DNA of 64,000 bases from Bin5 sp965204525 (GCA_965204525.1 OZ241994.1:1736001-1800000); one strand, 5' to 3'; counted from the stretch's first letter, positions 26,840-36,599 are shown. The notes: generated by a model not told the origin, from the sequence alone. Translations and numbers: made by a program.

Positions 26840-27871
26840 TTAGCGATGGAAAATGTAGAGCGAACGGTTTTCCAGAGGCAAGCTAATGCGCCTCTCCTGC
26901 CGGTGGCTCTCTGCCAGCGCCAGGCAGACCTCGGTCAAGTGGTGTGCGACCTCCACGTGCCCCAGAGTCTGCCGACCTTCTTCGTGCGCCAGGACCAGAT
27001 CCTCCAGACAGAATTGAGTTGCACTGTGTTCAGCAACCTGCTCGACAGGGACATCGGCGGCAATTCGTGCCTTGCCCACCTCGTTCTTGCGAAGCTGCAG
27101 GCCCATCCCGTTGTCAAATACGCGTACACTACCGCCGTCGCCGATTACCTCAAATTCCCAGTTGCCGGCAGGAACGCTGGTTGCGGAGACGCCGTTCACG
27201 AAGGTCAGTTGGAAGATGCCGTAGGGGTCTTCATCCAGCCGGTTGTCGGGGATCCGATGGTCTATTGTGTTGAGTTCTCCCCAGATGCTCTCCACCGCCG
27301 GGTCGTCCAGCAGGAAACTGAGGGTGTCTATTGAGTGAATGTGGCCGTGGAGAAGGTTCGTGCTGGCGTAGTGAATTGCGGCCTTGGGTTCGCCGATTTC
27401 CCCTTGCCTGATAAGGTCGCGCGCCTGGTGGTAACGCAAATTGAAGCGGCGCAGGACGCCGGAATTGAACAGGGAGCCGTTTGCCTGGACTGCCTTCAGG
27501 ATCCCATCGGCCTCCTTCATTGAACAGGCGATTGCCTTTTCGCAGAAGATAAGTCGGACACCCTCTTCGGCGGTCCGCGTCGCCATCTCTGCGTGCAGAT
27601 GACCGCGGGTACAGACGGCAACCATGTCGGGATCCTCTTTGCGGATCATCTCTACGTAATCCTCGTAGAGCGCATCGACGCCCCATCGCTCTGAGAATGC
27701 CGCCCGTTTGGAGGCATCGATGTCGGCTCCGGCGACAACCTGCAAGCGTTCGCTGGCTTTACAGGACGCCGCGACCGAGTAGGGTGGACTCCTGTCGGGG
27801 AACTCATCGTCGATTGTGCTGCCCATCCGGCCCAGTCCGATAATGGCAACGCGATAGGTTTTGTCGGTCAT
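26840..27871 (-). CDS. Gfo/Idh/MocA-family oxidoreductase, divergent member of the array
   Basis: NAD(P)-dependent dehydrogenase-like protein of 343 residues. The N-terminal Rossmann fold has VAIIGLGRMGST, followed by the C-terminal alpha/beta domain with GHIHSIDTLSFL. The usual EKP motif reads CEKAIACSM, with Ala for Pro. It resembles the three adjacent paralogues in its first 30 residues but diverges later. The family oxidises or reduces sugars and inositols. A GGAGAAA ribosome site precedes the ATG, as for its neighbours. The gene lies 61 bp downstream of the next oxidoreductase gene, probably in the same transcript. Confidence 0.9.
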   Translation of the reverse strand: MTDKTYRVAIIGLGRMGSTIDDEFPDRSPPYSVAASCKASERLQVVAGADIDASKRAAFSERWGVDALYEDYVEMIRKEDPDMVAVCTRGHLHAEMATRTAEEGVRLIFCEKAIACSMKEADGILKAVQANGSLFNSGVLRRFNLRYHQARDLIRQGEIGEPKAAIHYASTNLLHGHIHSIDTLSFLLDDPAVESIWGELNTIDHRIPDNRLDEDPYGIFQLTFVNGVSATSVPAGNWEFEVIGDGGSVRVFDNGMGLQLRKNEVGKARIAADVPVEQVAEHSATQFCLEDLVLAHEEGRQTLGHVEVAHHLTEVCLALAESHRQERRISLPLENRSLYIFHR

Positions 27872-27932
27872 GTCAGTTTCTCCAGAAGACGACGCTTGGT
27901 GGCGTGAGCGGCATCAAGGTACGAACTGCCGG

Positions 27933-29042
27933 TCACTGGTTACTGAGTCTGCGAACGCGGGCGGGCAAGGAATCTTCGGCAATCTCTGACGACAGTATTC
28001 TCAAGGAGCGATCGGATAGCGGCAGGTCTACGCGCCGGCCGCCCCGGCGGTGCGACTCGCGCAGAGCGATCGCGATCTCCAGCGCTTTTCGTCCGTCCTC
28101 ATCAGAGCAGCGGGGAGGCTCCCCGCTGTCCAAGCAGTGGACAAGATCCTCGATTACGGCAAATCCCATGCTTGGGACGCTCGTCGGCAAAGGGAATGGG
28201 GCGCGGGCAGGCAGGTTTCGGCCGCGCGGCCCGCCAGGTACCCAGCGGTAGTACTGCGTTTCCATGCCTTGCGCCAGGGAACGGACCCGGCCTTCGGTGC
28301 CGATCAGGTCGAATTCCCACTGGGCGGCGCCAGTTGGCGTGCCGCGCAGAAAGCCGCGCGCGCCGTTGTCGAACACCATGTAGCCGTTGCCCATCAGATC
28401 TTCGTCGCCGGCCGCCTTCTCGTCCGACTCCATCTCGCCGAAGACCCATTCTACGTCGCCGCCAACGAGGTATCGCATGGTGTCAATGGCATGGCTGCCA
28501 TTGGCGGAAAGGTTGCACCGTGTATAAGCGGTGATCTGCAATAGCTCGCCCAGTTCCCCCTCCTCCACCATGCGGCGCGCCTCGGTAAAGAAGACGTTGT
28601 AGCGGCGGGAGCAGTTTACGGCGACGGCAACGCCCTTGCGAGCGGCGAGCTCGATCACTTCATCGGCCTCGTCAAGGCTGAGGGTGAACGGCTTTTCTGC
28701 CCAGATCGCTTTGACCCCGGCATTGATGGCATCGACCATAGTTGCGGCGCGGTGCCGGGCGGTCGTGCACATGCTCACGAAGTCGGGCCGCTCCGCCTCC
28801 AGCATTTCGCGGTAGTCGGAATATATCTGCCTGTCTTCCAGACCCCAGCGTTCGGCGAAGATCGCCCCCTGTTCCGCGTGAGGGTCGGCGCCAGCGACCA
28901 GTTCGGTTTGCGGGGAGGCCACGTAGGTTGGGGCATGACAGTAGGGCATAAAGAACTGTCCCCCCTGCCGGATTTCATCGTCGAAAGTGCTGCCCATGCG
29001 CCCCAGACCGATGACGGCGGCGCGATAGGTGCATTCGGACAT
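27933..29042 (-). CDS. Gfo/Idh/MocA-family oxidoreductase, tandem paralogue 1
   Basis: A 369-residue sugar dehydrogenase-like protein. The Rossmann motif AAVIGLGRMGSTFDDEI is followed by WAEKPFTLSL with the catalytic-region EKP, CSRRYNVFFTEA, and the SHAIDTMRYL helix carrying the His/Asp pair. It is very close to the gene at 29157-30266 (roughly 85% identical by eye) and somewhat less to that at 30308-31417. An AGGAGA lies 8 nt before the ATG. The three copies are probably an amplified set with related substrates. Confidence 0.92.
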   Translation of the reverse strand: MSECTYRAAVIGLGRMGSTFDDEIRQGGQFFMPYCHAPTYVASPQTELVAGADPHAEQGAIFAERWGLEDRQIYSDYREMLEAERPDFVSMCTTARHRAATMVDAINAGVKAIWAEKPFTLSLDEADEVIELAARKGVAVAVNCSRRYNVFFTEARRMVEEGELGELLQITAYTRCNLSANGSHAIDTMRYLVGGDVEWVFGEMESDEKAAGDEDLMGNGYMVFDNGARGFLRGTPTGAAQWEFDLIGTEGRVRSLAQGMETQYYRWVPGGPRGRNLPARAPFPLPTSVPSMGFAVIEDLVHCLDSGEPPRCSDEDGRKALEIAIALRESHRRGGRRVDLPLSDRSLRILSSEIAEDSLPARVRRLSNQ

Positions 29043-29156
29043 TATTGTTTCTCCTGAAGGCTGCTGCCAGCGCGTTGTTATCAGTTGGCGTGGTAGAAAT
29101 CAACTCTTGGACCAAAATCACTACAAAAGGATAGTGGTCAAGGATCCTGCGGAAAC

Positions 29157-30266
29157 CTACTTTCTTTGCATTCTGCGGACACGGGCGGGCACGGCATCGC
29201 CGCCAATTTCTACCGACAGAATCCGCAGGGAGCGCTCGGCCAGAGGCAGGTCAACACGACTACCGCCCTGGCGGTGTGACTCGCGCAGCGCGATCGCGAT
29301 CTCCAATGCCTTGCGGCCATCTTCGCCCGAGCAGCGGGGTTGCCTGCCGGTTTCGATGCAGTGAACGAGGTCTTCGATCACGGAGAGTCCCATGCTGGGA
29401 ATATGTGTTGGCAGAGGGAAGGGGGCCCTGGCAGGCAGGCCCTGGTCGCGCAAACCGCCGGGTACCCAGCGGTAATACTGCGTTTCCATGCCCTGGGCCA
29501 GTGAACGGACCCGTCCCTCGGCGCCGATAAGATCGAATTCCCACGGGGCGGCGCCTGTCGGAGTGCCGCGCAGAAAACCGCGCGCGCCATTGTCAAAGGC
29601 CATGTAACCGTTGCCCATCAGGTCCCCTTCCCCTGCGGCTTTTTCGTCCGACTCCATCTCGCCGAAAACCCATTCAACGTCTCCTGCGGCCAGGTAACGC
29701 ATTGCATCGATGGCGTGGCTGCCGTTGTGGGAAAGGTTGCACTGTGCGTATGCGGTAATCTGCAGGATCTTGCCCAATTCACCCTCGTCGACCATGCGGC
29801 GGGCTTCGGTGAAGAAGACATTGTAGCGCCGGGAGCAGTTGACAGCGATGGCAACACCCTTGCGGTTGCTGAGCTCGATGACTTCGTCCGCTTCTTCCAG
29901 ACTGAGGGTGAACGGCTTCTCCGCCCAGATCGCTTTGACCCCGGCATTGATCGCGTCAATCATTATTGCAGCCCGGTGACGTGCGGTTGTACAGAGACTC
30001 ACGAACTCGGGCCGTTCCGCTTCCAGCATCTCCCGGTAGTCGGCATAGATCTGCCCGCTTTCCAGGCCCCAGCGATCTGCGAAGATCTCGCCCTGCTCCG
30101 CGTGGGGGTCGGCGCCGGCTACCAAGTCGGCATGGGGTGAGGCAACATAGGTGGGGGCATGGCAGTAGGGCATGAAAAACTGCCCCCCTTGCTTAATCTC
30201 GTCGTCGAAAGTGCTGCCCATACGCCCCAGGCCGATTACTGCGGCTCGAAAGACCTTCCCAGGCAT
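29157..30266 (-). CDS. Gfo/Idh/MocA-family oxidoreductase, tandem paralogue 2
   Basis: A 369-residue paralogue with the same landmarks as its downstream neighbour: AAVIGLGRMGSTFDDEI, WAEKPFTLSL, CSRRYNVFF and SHAIDAMRYL. The differences are scattered and mostly conservative, which suggests a functional duplicate and not a decaying one. The 114-bp spacer to the next gene shows no clear promoter. The NAD(P)-dependent reaction on a sugar or polyol is inferred from the family. Confidence 0.92.
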   Translation of the reverse strand: MPGKVFRAAVIGLGRMGSTFDDEIKQGGQFFMPYCHAPTYVASPHADLVAGADPHAEQGEIFADRWGLESGQIYADYREMLEAERPEFVSLCTTARHRAAIMIDAINAGVKAIWAEKPFTLSLEEADEVIELSNRKGVAIAVNCSRRYNVFFTEARRMVDEGELGKILQITAYAQCNLSHNGSHAIDAMRYLAAGDVEWVFGEMESDEKAAGEGDLMGNGYMAFDNGARGFLRGTPTGAAPWEFDLIGAEGRVRSLAQGMETQYYRWVPGGLRDQGLPARAPFPLPTHIPSMGLSVIEDLVHCIETGRQPRCSGEDGRKALEIAIALRESHRQGGSRVDLPLAERSLRILSVEIGGDAVPARVRRMQRK

Positions 30267-30307
30267 GCCTTTTCTCCAGAACAGTGCGATGGACGAATCG
30301 TTTCCAA

Positions 30308-31417
30308 CTAGGCGACCACTGGCTCTTGTTTCAGCCGCCGTACACGGGCGGGCTCGGCGTCCCCGCCAATTTCGACCGACATAATGCGCAGAGAACGGTC
30401 AGAAACGGGCAGGTCCACGCGCAGGCCTCCCTGACGGTGCGACTCGCGCATGGCGACCGCGACTTCAAGCGCTTTGCGCCCATCTTCAGCCGAGCAGCGC
30501 GGGTCCGAACCGGTCTCAATTGCGTTAACCAGATCGGCAATGACAGAGAGTCCAGTGCCCTGAATAGTGAGGGGCAGGGGAAAGGGGGCCCGCGCCGGCA
30601 AGCCCTCGTCACGCAGGCCGCCGGAAACCCAGCGATAGTACTGCGTATCCGCGCCGTTTGCCAGAGATCGGACGCGTCCTTCGGTGCCTATGAGATCGAA
30701 CTCCCACGGCGCAGTGCCGGTCGGCATGGAACGAATATACCCCCGAACACCGTTGTCGAAAGCAAGATAGCCATTGCCCATCAGGTCTTCCTCACCGGCT
30801 GCCTCTTCGTCCGATTCCATCTCGCCGAACACCCACTCCACATCGGCGTCGACAAGATAACGCATTGTGTCGATGGCGTGGCTGCCGTTGTGAGAGATGT
30901 AGCACTCGGTGTAGGCGGTAATCTGCAGGAGTTCGCCCAGTTCCCCGTTCTGGGCCATGCGACGCGCCTCCGACAAAAATGGACTGTGACGGCGGGAGCA
31001 GTTAACGGCGATGACTACGTCCTTGCGCGAACTGTGGTCGATTACGGCGTCGGCTTCGGCGAGGCTCAAGGTGATCGGTTTTTCGGCCCAAATTGCCTTG
31101 ACCCCGGCCTCGATTGCGTCCTGCATAATGGCGGCGCGGTGGCGTGCGGTCGTACAGATACTGACGATATCCGGCCGTTCTGCCGCCAGCATGTCCCGGT
31201 AGTCGCTGTAGATGTGCTCTCCAGACAGGCCCCAGCGCTCGGCGAAGATTGCGCCCTGTTCGGCGTGGAGGTCGGCGCCGGCGACCAGTTCAGTGTATGG
31301 CGACGCCACGTAGCTGGGCGCATGACAGTAGGGCAGAAAGATCGAGCCGCCATTCTGGATTTCATCATCGAATGTGCTGCCCATTCGTCCCAGACCGATT
31401 ACCGCTGCTCTGTACAT
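30308..31417 (-). CDS. Gfo/Idh/MocA-family oxidoreductase, tandem paralogue 3
   Basis: First gene of the array; 369 residues from ATG 31417, chosen because GGGAGGG lies 5 nt upstream and the paralogues begin at the same place. An in-frame upstream ATG at 31441 would add eight residues. Motifs are AAVIGLGRMGSTFDDEI, WAEKPITLSL, VNCSRRHSPFLSEA and SHAIDTMRYL. It is the most diverged of the three close copies. It is transcribed away from the next oxidoreductase gene, so the 278-bp gap holds divergent promoters. Confidence 0.92.
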   Translation of the reverse strand: MYRAAVIGLGRMGSTFDDEIQNGGSIFLPYCHAPSYVASPYTELVAGADLHAEQGAIFAERWGLSGEHIYSDYRDMLAAERPDIVSICTTARHRAAIMQDAIEAGVKAIWAEKPITLSLAEADAVIDHSSRKDVVIAVNCSRRHSPFLSEARRMAQNGELGELLQITAYTECYISHNGSHAIDTMRYLVDADVEWVFGEMESDEEAAGEEDLMGNGYLAFDNGVRGYIRSMPTGTAPWEFDLIGTEGRVRSLANGADTQYYRWVSGGLRDEGLPARAPFPLPLTIQGTGLSVIADLVNAIETGSDPRCSAEDGRKALEVAVAMRESHRQGGLRVDLPVSDRSLRIMSVEIGGDAEPARVRRLKQEPVVA

Positions 31418-31481
31418 GAATTCCCTCCCGGGGCGTTTCAATTCTCAAAACCTGGCTGCAGTAGCTGGGATTGGTGGCAGG

Positions 31482-31510
31482 TTGACATGCGGTAGAATCA
31501 CCTTTACGAT
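31482..31510 (+). promoter_or_regulatory. Sigma-70-type promoter for the 31696 operon
   Basis: Perfect TTGACA (31482-31487), a 17-nt spacer, then TACGAT (31505-31510). It would start a transcript near 31517 with a leader of about 180 nt before the oxidoreductase gene at 31696. The glycosidase and downstream genes may be read from it. Confidence 0.5.
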
Positions 31511-31695
31511 ATGCTAACGTATTCTTCCAATTTACGCTACCACACATGATGCCGCCGTCCATGTCATTTCAGGACCGGAATCACCTCCGTCCTTGGCCGG
31601 GGTGGGTCGCTTATACGCCCGGAGTGCAGGCAGATGTCAAAGCGGTAGTGCATTAAACAATCCAGTCAAGCACAATTCAGTGGAGGCCGGTTAAG

Positions 31696-32766
31696 ATGCA
31701 ACAGGTACACGCAGCCCTATTGGGGCTATCCCATCCCCACTCACTGGCCCACTTGCGCACGCTTCAGTCGGTGCCGGAGGTTGCCAGCATTACTCTCTGG
31801 GACACGGACGAAGATCTGTTACAGACAACCATTGAGAGTCAAGGCGAGAAGATCAGCGGAACAACCACCGATCTGGCGTCTGTTTTGGATCAGCAGCAGA
31901 TCCTGTTTGTCGTCGCCGCGTTGCGCAACGACCTGGGGCCGCCGATCTTCACCCGCGCCTTGGAAGCAGGAAAGCACGTGATAACAGACAAGCCGATTGG
32001 CAAGACTGCGGTTGAGAGCGCGGAGGTGGCAGCGGTGGCCCGGCGCGAGCAGCGCAAGCTCGGCGTCTTTTACCAGAATCGATCACTGCCTCCGATCCAG
32101 GATGCCCGGCGCATTGTCGAGCAAGGGCTTATCGGCGAGCTTGTATCGGTCGAAATGCGGATGGTGACGACCCAGGTGCAGGTGCGCAATCCCCGGCACT
32201 GGCTCTTTAACCAGGACAAGGCAGGCGGCGGCATCCTTTCCTGGTTGGGCTGCCACTACATCGACCAGATCCTGAACATCACGCAGGACGAGATCGTGTC
32301 GGTGGCCGCGCAGATCGCAACGCGCAGCGGCGAGGACATCGACGTGGAGGATGTAGCCGCGCTGTCTCTGGGATTCGCCTCAGGCGCGGTCGGCACGTTT
32401 CACGCGGGTTACATGCTGTCGATGAGCGGGGGCGGTTATCACAACGCGGTCGGGTATGACACCTACGTTAGCGTCAACGGCCGCCTGGGACGCATCACCT
32501 GGAGCTCCAATGGCACCCCGAGCAGCATCGACGTCGAAAGCGTCCATCCCAGCTGGGCATCGGCGCCGCGGCGAACCTTTGACTACACTTTCGGCGATTC
32601 AGCGGCCTACGGCGGCGCATCCGGCGAAACTTTTCTGCGCGCCTTTATCGGCGCCTGCCAGGGAAACGGGGAACCCCTGGCAACCGGCGAGGACGCAGTA
32701 CGAGTTGCCAAAGTTGTGGACGCGGCTTACGAGTCGAGCCGCAGCGGACGGCGAATCAGTATCTGA
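31696..32766 (+). CDS. Gfo/Idh/MocA-family oxidoreductase
   Basis: A 356-residue NAD(P)-dependent oxidoreductase-like protein, distinct from the array to its left. The N-terminal domain has a degenerate nucleotide loop (ALLGLSHPHSLAHL in place of GxGxxG) and ITDKPIGKTAV, an EKP variant with Asp. The second domain has GGGILSWLGCHYIDQIL, carrying the usual His/Asp pair. AGTGGAGG precedes the ATG. The next gene, a glycosidase, begins 15 bp later, so the pair is probably co-expressed and acts on the same glycoside. Confidence 0.88.
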   Translation: MQQVHAALLGLSHPHSLAHLRTLQSVPEVASITLWDTDEDLLQTTIESQGEKISGTTTDLASVLDQQQILFVVAALRNDLGPPIFTRALEAGKHVITDKPIGKTAVESAEVAAVARREQRKLGVFYQNRSLPPIQDARRIVEQGLIGELVSVEMRMVTTQVQVRNPRHWLFNQDKAGGGILSWLGCHYIDQILNITQDEIVSVAAQIATRSGEDIDVEDVAALSLGFASGAVGTFHAGYMLSMSGGGYHNAVGYDTYVSVNGRLGRITWSSNGTPSSIDVESVHPSWASAPRRTFDYTFGDSAAYGGASGETFLRAFIGACQGNGEPLATGEDAVRVAKVVDAAYESSRSGRRISI

Positions 32767-32781
32767 GAACGGAGCGGGTTC

Positions 32782-35520
32782 GTGACGAGCAGAACCGGAT
32801 CACTTTCGCGTTTGAACATTCCGCAGACCGCGGAACACAAGCGCCTGGAATGGTACCGAATGCGCACCAACAACTGGAAGCATTGGGGGCCGTATCTGAG
32901 CGAACGGGCCTGGGCGACTGTGCGCGAGGACTATAGCGCCAACGGCGATTGTTGGGGCTACTTTTCGCACGATCAGGCCCGTAGCAGAGCCTACCGGTGG
33001 AATGAAGACGGGCTGGCAGGAATTTGCGATCGCAATCAATACTTGTGCTTGGCCGTGGCCATGTGGAACGGCAATGACCCGATTCTGAAGGAGCGGTTGT
33101 TCGGCCTGACCGGTCCGGAGGGCAATCACGGCGAGGACGTGAAGGAGTATTATTACTATCTGGAAAGCACGCCGACGCACAGCTACCTGAAGATGCTGTA
33201 CAAGTATCCTCAGGCTGCTTTCCCGTACGGTCAGCTTGTGGAGGAGAACCGCCGGCGCGGGTACGATGACGGCGAGTTTGAGCTTCTGGATACCGGCGTT
33301 TTCGACGAAAACCGCTACTTTGACGTCGTGGTCGAATATGTCAAAGCGGATGAGAACGACATTCTCGCGCGCGTTACCGTGACAAATCGAGGGCCGGAAG
33401 GCGCCCGCTTTCATCTACTGCCTACGCTGTGGTACCGGAATACCTGGAGCTGGGGGTACGAGAACGGCCCCCTAGGCGACGTGGACGAGCTGCCACTTCT
33501 GTCGCGGCAGCCGGGCCCCAACGGGACGCTGACCCTGAGAGCCAAGCATCCGAATCCCAAGCTGGGAACCTACCATTTTTGGGCTGAGGATGCCCGCGAG
33601 GTCCTTTTCACCGAAAACGACACCAATGCGGCTTTGCTCTTCGGCATGCCAAACCGGACGCCTTATGTAAAGGATGCGTTTCACCGCTTTGTCATCAACG
33701 GTGAACACGAGGCGGTCAATCCCGCGGAACAAGGCACGAAGGCGGCGGCCCACTATTTCGATTTCATTCCCGCTGGCGGAACGCAGGTCTACCGCTGGCG
33801 ACTGTCCAATCTGGGCCATCGACAACCGTTTGGCCGAGGGTTCGATCGGGCTTTTCGCCGGCGCATCGACGAAGCGGACGAGTTCTACAAGGCTGTTCAA
33901 AAGAGGGGCTTGAGCGAGGATGAACGGCGGGTCCAGCGCCGGGCGCTGGCGGGGATGCTGTGGACAAAACAGCTCTACTACTACGACATTCCCCAATGGT
34001 TGCGAGGCGATCCGATTTTGCCGGCGCCCGAATGGCGCAAGAACGGCCGTAACGGCGACTGGGACCATCTCCACAATTTCGACGTGATTTCCATGCCGGA
34101 CAAGTGGGAATACCCCTGGTATGCCACCTGGGATACGGCCTTTCACTGCCTGCCGCTTGCGCTGGTGGATGCAGACTACGCCAAGCGCCAGTTAACGCTT
34201 TCCACCCGCGAGTGGTATATGCATCCCAACGGCGCATTACCGGCCTACGAGTGGCACTTCGGCGACGTCAATCCCCCGGTACACGCCTGGGCGGTCTGGC
34301 GAGTCTACAAGATCGATGCCCGCCAGAGCGGCATACCGGACCGACCATTTCTGGAGAGCCTGTTTCACAAATTGTTGCTTAACTTTACCTGGTGGGTCAA
34401 TCGCAAAGACGCGGACGGCAACAATGTCTTCCAGGGCGGATTCCTAGGGCTGGACAATATCAGCGTCTTCGATCGCAGCGCGGGATTGCCCAAAGGCGGC
34501 CGCATCGACCAGTCGGACGGGACGGCGTGGATGGGTTTCTACTGCCTGATGATGATGAAGATCGCCCTGGAACTGGCTGAGCAGGACTCTGTCTATCAGA
34601 GTAAGTCATCGAATTTTTCAGTCTACCAGGACATGGCGACGAAGTTTTTCGAGCACTTTCTGCGAATCGCCACGGCCATGAATGAAGTGCGAGGCGGGGG
34701 CGCCTCACTCTGGGATGAGAGGGACCGATTCTATTACGACCTACTGCACATGCACGATGGCACTCTGATCCCGCTGAAAGTCCGGTCCATGGTCGGGTTG
34801 ATACCGCTGTTTGCGGTTGAGACGCTGGAGCCACGCCTGTTGTCCTCACTTCGCGAATTCAAGCGACGCAAAGACTGGTTTATAGAGAACAGACCGCGGT
34901 TGGCAACGACCATAAGCAGAACCGACGCCCCGGGCGTGGGTGAGCGATTCCTGACCTCGCTGCTGTCGCGAGATAAGTTGGAGAGCATATTGCGCTATTT
35001 GTTGGACGAAGAGGAGTTTCTTTCGCCGTACGGCATTCGCTCGCTTTCCAAGGTCCATGAAAAGCATCCTTACCACGTTCACATCGGCGACCGGACCTTT
35101 GAGATTCAGTATGAACCGGCGGAATCCCGTTCAGGAATGTACGGCGGCAACTCCAACTGGCGGGGGCCGGTCTGGTTTCCCATCAACTTTCTGATTATCG
35201 AGAGCCTGCAGCGCTTTCATCACTATTATGGGGACTCCCTGAAGGTGGAGTGCCCGACAGGTTCCGGTGTCCTCATGACGCTGGACGAGGTTGCCACAGA
35301 GCTATCCAGGCGGCTGATACGGCTGTTCCTGCGCAACGAGGGGGGCGGACGACCGTTCAATGGGGATACACGCATTTTGCAGGAAGACCCTCACTGGCGT
35401 GATCACATTCTGTTCCACGAATACTTTCACGGCGACAATGGTACCGGCCTGGGGGCCAGCCACCAGACGGGTTGGACAGGTCTGGTGGCAAAGCTGTTGC
35501 AACAGTCCGGCGGAATGTGA
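32782..35520 (+). CDS. MGH1/GH63-like glucosidase-type glycoside hydrolase
   Basis: A large soluble protein of 912 residues with no signal peptide. It matches the bacterial 'glucosidase' group with an (alpha/alpha)6 barrel of the GH63/MGH1 clan. Features include RTNNWKHWGPYLSERAW at the start, WYATWDTAFHCLPLA in the barrel, GALPAYEWHFGDVNPPVHAW, and a late GMYGGNSNWRGPVWFP block. The Asp in WDTAF and the acidic residues of the YEWHFGDVNPP loop are candidate catalytic groups. It starts at GTG 32782, 15 bp after the oxidoreductase stop, with GGAGCGGG upstream. Substrates of this group are usually alpha-glucosides or mannosyl-glycerate-like compounds; the one used here is unknown. Confidence 0.85.
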   Translation: MTSRTGSLSRLNIPQTAEHKRLEWYRMRTNNWKHWGPYLSERAWATVREDYSANGDCWGYFSHDQARSRAYRWNEDGLAGICDRNQYLCLAVAMWNGNDPILKERLFGLTGPEGNHGEDVKEYYYYLESTPTHSYLKMLYKYPQAAFPYGQLVEENRRRGYDDGEFELLDTGVFDENRYFDVVVEYVKADENDILARVTVTNRGPEGARFHLLPTLWYRNTWSWGYENGPLGDVDELPLLSRQPGPNGTLTLRAKHPNPKLGTYHFWAEDAREVLFTENDTNAALLFGMPNRTPYVKDAFHRFVINGEHEAVNPAEQGTKAAAHYFDFIPAGGTQVYRWRLSNLGHRQPFGRGFDRAFRRRIDEADEFYKAVQKRGLSEDERRVQRRALAGMLWTKQLYYYDIPQWLRGDPILPAPEWRKNGRNGDWDHLHNFDVISMPDKWEYPWYATWDTAFHCLPLALVDADYAKRQLTLSTREWYMHPNGALPAYEWHFGDVNPPVHAWAVWRVYKIDARQSGIPDRPFLESLFHKLLLNFTWWVNRKDADGNNVFQGGFLGLDNISVFDRSAGLPKGGRIDQSDGTAWMGFYCLMMMKIALELAEQDSVYQSKSSNFSVYQDMATKFFEHFLRIATAMNEVRGGGASLWDERDRFYYDLLHMHDGTLIPLKVRSMVGLIPLFAVETLEPRLLSSLREFKRRKDWFIENRPRLATTISRTDAPGVGERFLTSLLSRDKLESILRYLLDEEEFLSPYGIRSLSKVHEKHPYHVHIGDRTFEIQYEPAESRSGMYGGNSNWRGPVWFPINFLIIESLQRFHHYYGDSLKVECPTGSGVLMTLDEVATELSRRLIRLFLRNEGGGRPFNGDTRILQEDPHWRDHILFHEYFHGDNGTGLGASHQTGWTGLVAKLLQQSGGM

Positions 35521-35599
35521 TGAGTGGAGCGCAAAGTTGGGCGGCCATTGGAAATCGAAGCATTCATCATGGCAAAATTCGCAGAAAAGGAAAGAGAAA

Positions 35600-36529
35600 A
35601 TGAAACTGGCGACGTATTCGGGACATGCCGGCGAGCGGGTCGGTGTTGTGGACGGAGACCACATTTACGATATGCAGGGCGCCATGGAGGCGTGCCGTCT
35701 GGGTGATCCGGCTACGGTCGCGGACATGATCACTCTTTTGGCGAACGGTGAGGCCGCTATGGAGGGCGTCCGGGCTTCGTTTGAATGGGCCAAGAATAAG
35801 AACGGGCCGGAGTTGAAGATTCCTCTTCACAGTGTCACGCTGCGCGCGCCGCTGCCCAGTCCCGGCAAGCTGATGTGCCTGGCCGGAAACTACGCCAGCC
35901 ACATTGAAGAGGGCGGCGGCTCCTACATAGGCAAGGAGAAGATGATACCGCGCTTCTTTATCAAGCCTACTTCGTCGGTCACGGCAACGAAGCAGCCGAT
36001 CCGTATCCCGCCTTCGACCGGCTTCGCCGACTGGGAGCTGGAGCTGGCCGTCGTGGTTGGCAAGAGCGGCCGCGACCTGACACCGGAACAGGCGGAAGAG
36101 CATATCATGGGTTACACGATCTTCAACGATATATCGGCCCGGGAACTGACCTTCCGCAATGATCTTCCGGAGCAGGAGGGGGACTGGTTCTTCGACTGGC
36201 TGGTGGGCAAGTGGCTGGACACGTTCGGACCGATGGGGCCGTGGATTACGACCCGCGACGAGATCCCTCATCCCGACCGCCTGCGTATGCGCCTGTGGCA
36301 GAACGATGTTTTGCACCAGGATGCCAGCTCCGGCCAGATGATCTTTTCGCCGGCGGAGGCGCTCTCATTCGTCTCGCAGTTCGTCACGCTGGAGCCGGGC
36401 GACCTGTTGAGCACGGGCACGCCTTCCGGTGTCGGCCACGCCAAGAAAGTGCGCCTGGAACCTGGCGACCGCATCAAGGGCGAGATCGAGGGCCTGGGGA
36501 TCCTGGAGAATACGGTCGAAGCGCTCTGA
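35600..36529 (+). CDS. Fumarylacetoacetate hydrolase (FAH) family protein
   Basis: A 309-residue member of the FAH fold that hydrolyses or hydrates 2-oxo acids such as 2-oxo-hept-3-ene-1,7-dioate, fumarylpyruvate or 2-keto-3-deoxy sugar acids. A short N-terminal domain (KLATYSGHAGERVGVV) precedes the beta-roll with LMCLAGNYASHIEE, the metal-binding ADWELELAVVVGK, YTIFNDISAREL and LSTGTPSGVGHAKK. The start at 35600 has AAGGAAAGAG upstream. Nearby oxidoreductases and glycosidase suggest a 2-keto-3-deoxy sugar acid route, which is inference. Confidence 0.92.
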   Translation: MKLATYSGHAGERVGVVDGDHIYDMQGAMEACRLGDPATVADMITLLANGEAAMEGVRASFEWAKNKNGPELKIPLHSVTLRAPLPSPGKLMCLAGNYASHIEEGGGSYIGKEKMIPRFFIKPTSSVTATKQPIRIPPSTGFADWELELAVVVGKSGRDLTPEQAEEHIMGYTIFNDISARELTFRNDLPEQEGDWFFDWLVGKWLDTFGPMGPWITTRDEIPHPDRLRMRLWQNDVLHQDASSGQMIFSPAEALSFVSQFVTLEPGDLLSTGTPSGVGHAKKVRLEPGDRIKGEIEGLGILENTVEAL

Positions 36530-36599
36530 CGCCGGAAGGACAGTCTGAATTGCAGGTCTAAGGCGTTGCGGCAAGCCTGTCGACCTGAGGAGGGGAACG

